From JACCTH01 sp963761985 (lineage in GTDB: Bacteria; Actinomycetota; Acidimicrobiia; Spongiisociales; ZC4RG35), in contig CAVXIT010000004.1 of NCBI GenBank assembly GCA_963761985.1, positions 62,001 through 126,000 on the forward strand: a stretch of 64,000 nucleotides of DNA. The letters are read 5' to 3'. The first letter of the stretch is position 1; each line of letters begins with the position of its first letter. Of the stretch, positions 60,600-64,000 are shown in pieces. The notes under the pieces are model-generated. The model made no database searches. It saw nothing but the letters and a program-made list of their open reading frames with translations, and was not told the DNA's origin. Both the position numbers and the translations under genes were made by a program.

Positions 60600-61757
60600 C
60601 TAACGAGCCGCGGCAAAGACCGGCAGGCTCCGTTCGATCATTTCCATGGTTCCCGTCAGCGAGATCCGGAAGTAGCCGGGACCTTCGGAGACCGAGCCGG
60701 GTAAGACGAGCACCCCTTTTTCCGCGAGGGTCGCGGCGAACTGGTAGTCGTCGGGCTTGGGTGAGCGCACCCAGAGGTAGAACGTGCCTTCGGGCAGCCG
60801 GAGTTCGTAGCCCATCTCCAAGAGTGCGTCTGCCATCACGTCACGCTTCTTCTCGAGTTCGATCAGGTCGATCGAGAGATTTTCGAGGTCATCGATGGAG
60901 TGCTGGAGCAGAGCATTCGGAAACAGCCAGCCTCCCGCCATTTGCGCCAGCTCGATCGTGCCTCTCAGCTCCTCTCGATTAGGGAGGTTCGGGCTCATGG
61001 CCAGCCATCCGATCCGTTGGCCAGGAGTCAAGAGGATCTTGCCGTAGCTGTAGGAGATGAGCGTGTGCGGGTAGAAGTCAACCGGACTTTGCAACTCGGA
61101 GTCACTGAAGACGAGGCGGGCATACGGCTCGTCGGAGAGCAGATAGATCGGATGTCCATATCTCTCGGATGCCTCGGTCAGGGCAGTGGCTAGAGCGGTC
61201 AGGGTGGACGCCGGGTAGATCCGACCGGTGGGATTGTTGGGAGTGTTCACGATCACCATCCGCGTCTTCTGGGTGACCGCGCCGGCGATGCGATCCACGT
61301 CGAGGTCGTGGTCTTCGGCCCTGACCGGAACCTTGACTGGTCGGGCCCCGTTCAAGAGAAGCATCGGCTCGTAGAAGAACCACGGAGGCAAGGAGAAGAT
61401 GACCTCGTCACCGGGGTCGAGGAAGACATCGAAGGCTGTGGCGATTGCGCCGAAGGCACCGACGGTCATGGCGATGTCCTCGGGCAGGAACTGCATGCCC
61501 CGCCACTCGCTGAGCCGTCGGGCAACGGTTTGCCGGGCGTCGGGCTCGGACCATTTGTAGGCGTACCAATCTTTCGATTTTGGTTCTAGGTGCTTGGCCA
61601 GCGCGCCGGTAAAGCCCGGAATCGCCATCTCCTGGGGATTCCCAAAGGCGAAATCGTTGATGTCGGGAGTGCTGCGGTGCACGCCCCAGAAATTGGTGGC
61701 GAAATCCACCAAATTGGCAGTGGCTCCCGCCACCGCTGCCATGCGAGCCGTGGTCAT
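60600..61757 (-). CDS. class I/II pyridoxal-phosphate aminotransferase
   Basis: A 385-residue fold-type I aminotransferase. The PLP lysine is in SYSYGKILLTPGQRIGW; SPPWFFYEP-like SLPPWFFYEPMLLL and NTPNNPTGRIYP bind the cofactor and substrate carboxylate, and SDEPYARLVF is the conserved Asp/Tyr stretch. Substrate specificity (aspartate, aromatic or other) cannot be read. Coupled to a VOC gene by four-base overlap. Confidence 0.92.
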   Translation of the reverse strand: MTTARMAAVAGATANLVDFATNFWGVHRSTPDINDFAFGNPQEMAIPGFTGALAKHLEPKSKDWYAYKWSEPDARQTVARRLSEWRGMQFLPEDIAMTVGAFGAIATAFDVFLDPGDEVIFSLPPWFFYEPMLLLNGARPVKVPVRAEDHDLDVDRIAGAVTQKTRMVIVNTPNNPTGRIYPASTLTALATALTEASERYGHPIYLLSDEPYARLVFSDSELQSPVDFYPHTLISYSYGKILLTPGQRIGWLAMSPNLPNREELRGTIELAQMAGGWLFPNALLQHSIDDLENLSIDLIELEKKRDVMADALLEMGYELRLPEGTFYLWVRSPKPDDYQFAATLAEKGVLVLPGSVSEGPGYFRISLTGTMEMIERSLPVFAAAR

Positions 61758-62182
61758 TGCCGTGATGCCTGGTCGGGCCTGCGATCCACTTCTTGGACGA
61801 GCCAGCCGTTGCCATCGGGGTCGGAGAAATTGGCAAACGAGCCATACTTTTGCCTCTGCGGATCCAGCCCGGGAGTCTGACCGTCCGGGCCAAAGTGGAA
61901 GGGCCCGTTCACCTCGATCCCGCGTTGTCTCAACTCGGTCAGCGCCACTTCGATGTCATCGACGCACAGATAAAGGCCTTCGATGGCGCCGGGTACGCTT
62001 CCGCCGACGCCGGTTCCGAAGATGATCGAGGCATCCGACCCAGGAGGGGTGAACTGCACCACGCGGAACTCTTCGCTCATTTGGTGGTCGACGTCAAGGT
62101 TGAAGCCAATCTGCTCGTAAAAGGCCTTGGCGCGATCCACGTCGGTGACACCCATCACCAACGCTTCGATTCTCATGTCCAT
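61754..62182 (-). CDS. VOC-family (glyoxalase-like) protein
   Basis: A 142-residue vicinal oxygen chelate domain: RIEALVMGVTDVDRAKAFYE, QIGFNLDVDHQ and YGSFANFSDPDGNGWLVQEV. The SDPDGNGW motif is the usual last strand. ATG 62182 and ATG 62176 are both possible. Overlaps the aminotransferase gene downstream by four bases. Role unknown. Confidence 0.88.
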   Translation of the reverse strand: MDMRIEALVMGVTDVDRAKAFYEQIGFNLDVDHQMSEEFRVVQFTPPGSDASIIFGTGVGGSVPGAIEGLYLCVDDIEVALTELRQRGIEVNGPFHFGPDGQTPGLDPQRQKYGSFANFSDPDGNGWLVQEVDRRPDQASRQ

Positions 62183-62198
62183 ACGCGGACTTTAGGAA

Positions 62199-62477
62199 TC
62201 AGGCGGCGCGGTTGCGCTTGGTGGGAACCTTGGACTTGATTTCCGAGGCCTTGGACTTGGCAGTGTCGAGCAAGCGTGCGGCCCAGACAAACTCGGTGCC
62301 GAGAATGGCAAGCCCGGGAATGATCAACAGCCAGCCCGGAACGATTGGCAGGAACAAACCAATGATTCCGCCAAGGACCAAGACAGTGCCACCGATGACG
62401 GCTACCACCCGGATGATCAGGGGTCGTCGCTTGGCGCTATCCGTTGTTTCCATCGTGGACGGAACGTTATTCGTCAT
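62199..62477 (-). CDS. PGPGW-type small transmembrane protein
   Basis: A 92-residue protein with two membrane segments (about 24-42 and 45-63) containing LPIVPGWLLIIPGLAILGTE. This is the PGPGW/TIGR02611-like motif of small actinobacterial membrane proteins. The tail is basic (KSKVPTKRNRAA). The start ATG 62477 overlaps the metG stop by 11 bases. Function unknown. Confidence 0.82.
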   Translation of the reverse strand: MTNNVPSTMETTDSAKRRPLIIRVVAVIGGTVLVLGGIIGLFLPIVPGWLLIIPGLAILGTEFVWAARLLDTAKSKASEIKSKVPTKRNRAA

Positions 62478-64000
62478 CGATAAGTATGTCGTCGGTAATT
62501 TTAGTGAATAGGGGCGAAAGTTCACCCAGTGTGGTGCCTGCGGGCACGTCGGGCCGCTTCCAACCACTTGCGCTAACCCCTCCGAGCATCCCCCAAAGCG
62601 TTGGGGTCGTGAACGGAAGGTAGGGGCTGAAGCCGACGCCGAGACCGGCTATCGCGTTGATGGCGACCCACAACACGGTGGCAGCCCGGGCCTGGTCGGA
62701 CTTCACCAATTTCCAAGGCTCGGTGGCGTTCAGATAGACATTGACCGCGGTGGCGGCGTCCATCGCCCCCTTCAATCCAGCTCGAAGTTCGACACTTTCG
62801 ATGAAGGCGCCGATTTCCACGAGTGTCTCGTCGACTCTGCCCAACACTTGCTGGTCTTCGGTCAAAAGCTCGCTAGGAGCTGGCACCCGGCCATCGAAGT
62901 GACGAGATGTGAGGGTGAGGACGCGATTAACCAGGTTCCCCCAGGTGGCGACGAGTTCCTCATTGATCCGCCGGATGATTTCATCGTCGGTGAGGTCGGT
63001 GTCGTTCTGTTCAGGCAGAACGGAGGCAATCGCGTAGCGAAGCGCGTCGGGTTCGAGTCGTTCGGCGTACCAGCCGATCGAGCGTCCCACACCCATGGAC
63101 TTTGACGCCTTGGCTCCTTTGAAGGTGACGTATTGATTAGCGGGCACGTTGGTGGGAAGGTTGTGCTCGCCATACCCCAGGAGCATCGCCGGCCAGATGA
63201 CTGCGTGGAAGGGGATGTTGTCCTTCCCGACGAAGTAGAACGACGCGGCCTCAGGGTTCTGCCACCACTCCCGCCACGCTTCGGGCGTTCCCTGGATTTC
63301 TGACCACTCCTTGGCTGCCGACAAATATCCGATCACCGCCTCAAACCAGACGTAGATCCGCTTGCCCTCGCCGAGTGTGTCGGCCTCGGGTGGGATTGGC
63401 ACACCCCAGGTGAGATCGCGAGTGATGGCGCGATCGGGGAGACCCTCCTCGATCATGCCGAGGGCCCAGTTCTTGACATGCCGTCGCCAGACCGTCCGCT
63501 CCTCGAGCCAGTTCTTCACATCATCGCTAAACGCACCCAAGCGCAGGAACCAGTGCTTCGTCTGTCTTTGCACCGGCGTCGCTCCAGAGAGGCGGCTGCG
63601 GGGATTGATCAGATCGACAGGATCGAGCGTTCGCCCGCAGTTGTCGCACTGATCACCGCGGGCTTGGTCATAGCCGCAATGTGGGCAAGTCCCTTCTACG
63701 TAGCGATCGGGGAGGAACCGTTGCGCCTCGGGGTCGTAAAACTGAAGGCTCTCGCCCTCGACAATCGTGCCGTGCTGGCGGTGGGCCCGAAAGATGTCCC
63801 AGGTGACATCTCGGTGGTTGTCGGTGAGAGTGGTGGTGAATAGATCGAATGAGATGCCGAGCGATTTCCAGTAGTCCAGGATCTCAGGGTGGTAGCGGTC
63901 AACTATCTCCTGTGGCGTGACGCCTTCTTGATCGGCCCGGACGGTGATCGGAGTGCCATGCCCGTCGGATCCGGAGACCATCAGAACGCGGTTGCCGATC
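62467..64000 (-). CDS. metG: methionyl-tRNA synthetase, C-terminal part (runs off window)
   Basis: Class I aminoacyl-tRNA synthetase charging tRNA-Met. The visible ~510 residues start at IGNRVLMVSGSDGHGTPI. The zinc-binding CPHCGYDQARGDQCDNC, the KMSKS-equivalent FKGAKASKSMGVG, and the anticodon-binding helical domain are present. The catalytic N-terminus (HIGH motif) lies beyond the end of the window. The KMSKS loop has Ala in place of Met. No tRNA-binding extension is present at the C-terminus. Confidence 0.96.
   Translation of the reverse strand, partial: IGNRVLMVSGSDGHGTPITVRADQEGVTPQEIVDRYHPEILDYWKSLGISFDLFTTTLTDNHRDVTWDIFRAHRQHGTIVEGESLQFYDPEAQRFLPDRYVEGTCPHCGYDQARGDQCDNCGRTLDPVDLINPRSRLSGATPVQRQTKHWFLRLGAFSDDVKNWLEERTVWRRHVKNWALGMIEEGLPDRAITRDLTWGVPIPPEADTLGEGKRIYVWFEAVIGYLSAAKEWSEIQGTPEAWREWWQNPEAASFYFVGKDNIPFHAVIWPAMLLGYGEHNLPTNVPANQYVTFKGAKASKSMGVGRSIGWYAERLEPDALRYAIASVLPEQNDTDLTDDEIIRRINEELVATWGNLVNRVLTLTSRHFDGRVPAPSELLTEDQQVLGRVDETLVEIGAFIESVELRAGLKGAMDAATAVNVYLNATEPWKLVKSDQARAATVLWVAINAIAGLGVGFSPYLPFTTPTLWGMLGGVSASGWKRPDVPAGTTLGELSPLFTKITDDILIDDE

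Overview
The window is GC-rich, densely coded bacterial chromosome on which most genes abut or overlap by 1-8 bases. WhiB, DUF3107, Ku with a stand-alone ATP-dependent ligase, a Ni-type superoxide dismutase with its SodX-like peptidase, a DUF222/HNH protein and frequent GTG/TTG starts all point to Actinobacteriota. An Acidimicrobiia-like member is my best guess, but the class is inferred, not proven. I see no prophage, no CRISPR array, no transposase and no rRNA.

Layout. 0-4.4 kb: an operon with a small membrane protein, an OmpR-type response regulator and a histidine kinase (cut by the window edge), then a lipoprotein with an HExxH motif, rsmI, a DUF192 protein and an AbrB-like regulator with a zinc ribbon. 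4.4-9.3 kb: tatD-rsmA-ispE, tRNA-Gln, glmU-prs. 9.3-16 kb: LysM protein, DUF3107, whiB, GDPD, yqeY, Nudix, ligase/Ku (minimal NHEJ), recQ, tRNA-Arg. 16-27.5 kb: ilvE, hom-thrC, rho, rpmE, DUF1385, prfA, two membrane proteins sharing one N-terminal cassette, prmC-tsaC, glyA. 27.5-34.6 kb: a complete F-type ATP synthase operon (atpZ, atpI, then a, c, b, delta, alpha, gamma, beta, epsilon) headed by a palindrome matching the Rex operator consensus. 34.6-42.2 kb: assorted enzymes (PIG-L deacetylase, methyltransferase, ABC-F, CBS, AlkD-like, homogentisate dioxygenase). 42.2-50.6 kb: gnd-zwf-phosphatase followed by a selenocysteine-containing, Tat-exported formate dehydrogenase operon (alpha, beta, gamma, fdhE). 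50.6-57.2 kb: DUF222/HNH, csoR-copB copper efflux, korAB 2-oxoacid:ferredoxin oxidoreductase. 57.2-64 kb: a palindromic repeat, amidase, DUF3048 lipoprotein, sodX/sodN, aminotransferase, VOC protein, PGPGW membrane protein and metG (cut by the window edge).

Two themes stand out. The first is redox control of energy metabolism: two identical Rex-type palindromes (atp operon and whiB), a formate dehydrogenase whose in-frame TGA is followed by a SECIS-like hairpin, KorAB, and the NADPH-producing zwf/gnd pair. The second is eight apparent single-base frameshifts in seven genes, including glmU and atpD, which are expected to be essential. Sequence or assembly indels are the simplest explanation, although five of the eight lie in or next to the gnd-to-fdhE block or hit accessory genes, so real decay cannot be ruled out for those. 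Nothing in the window convinces me of an entirely new defence or mobile system.
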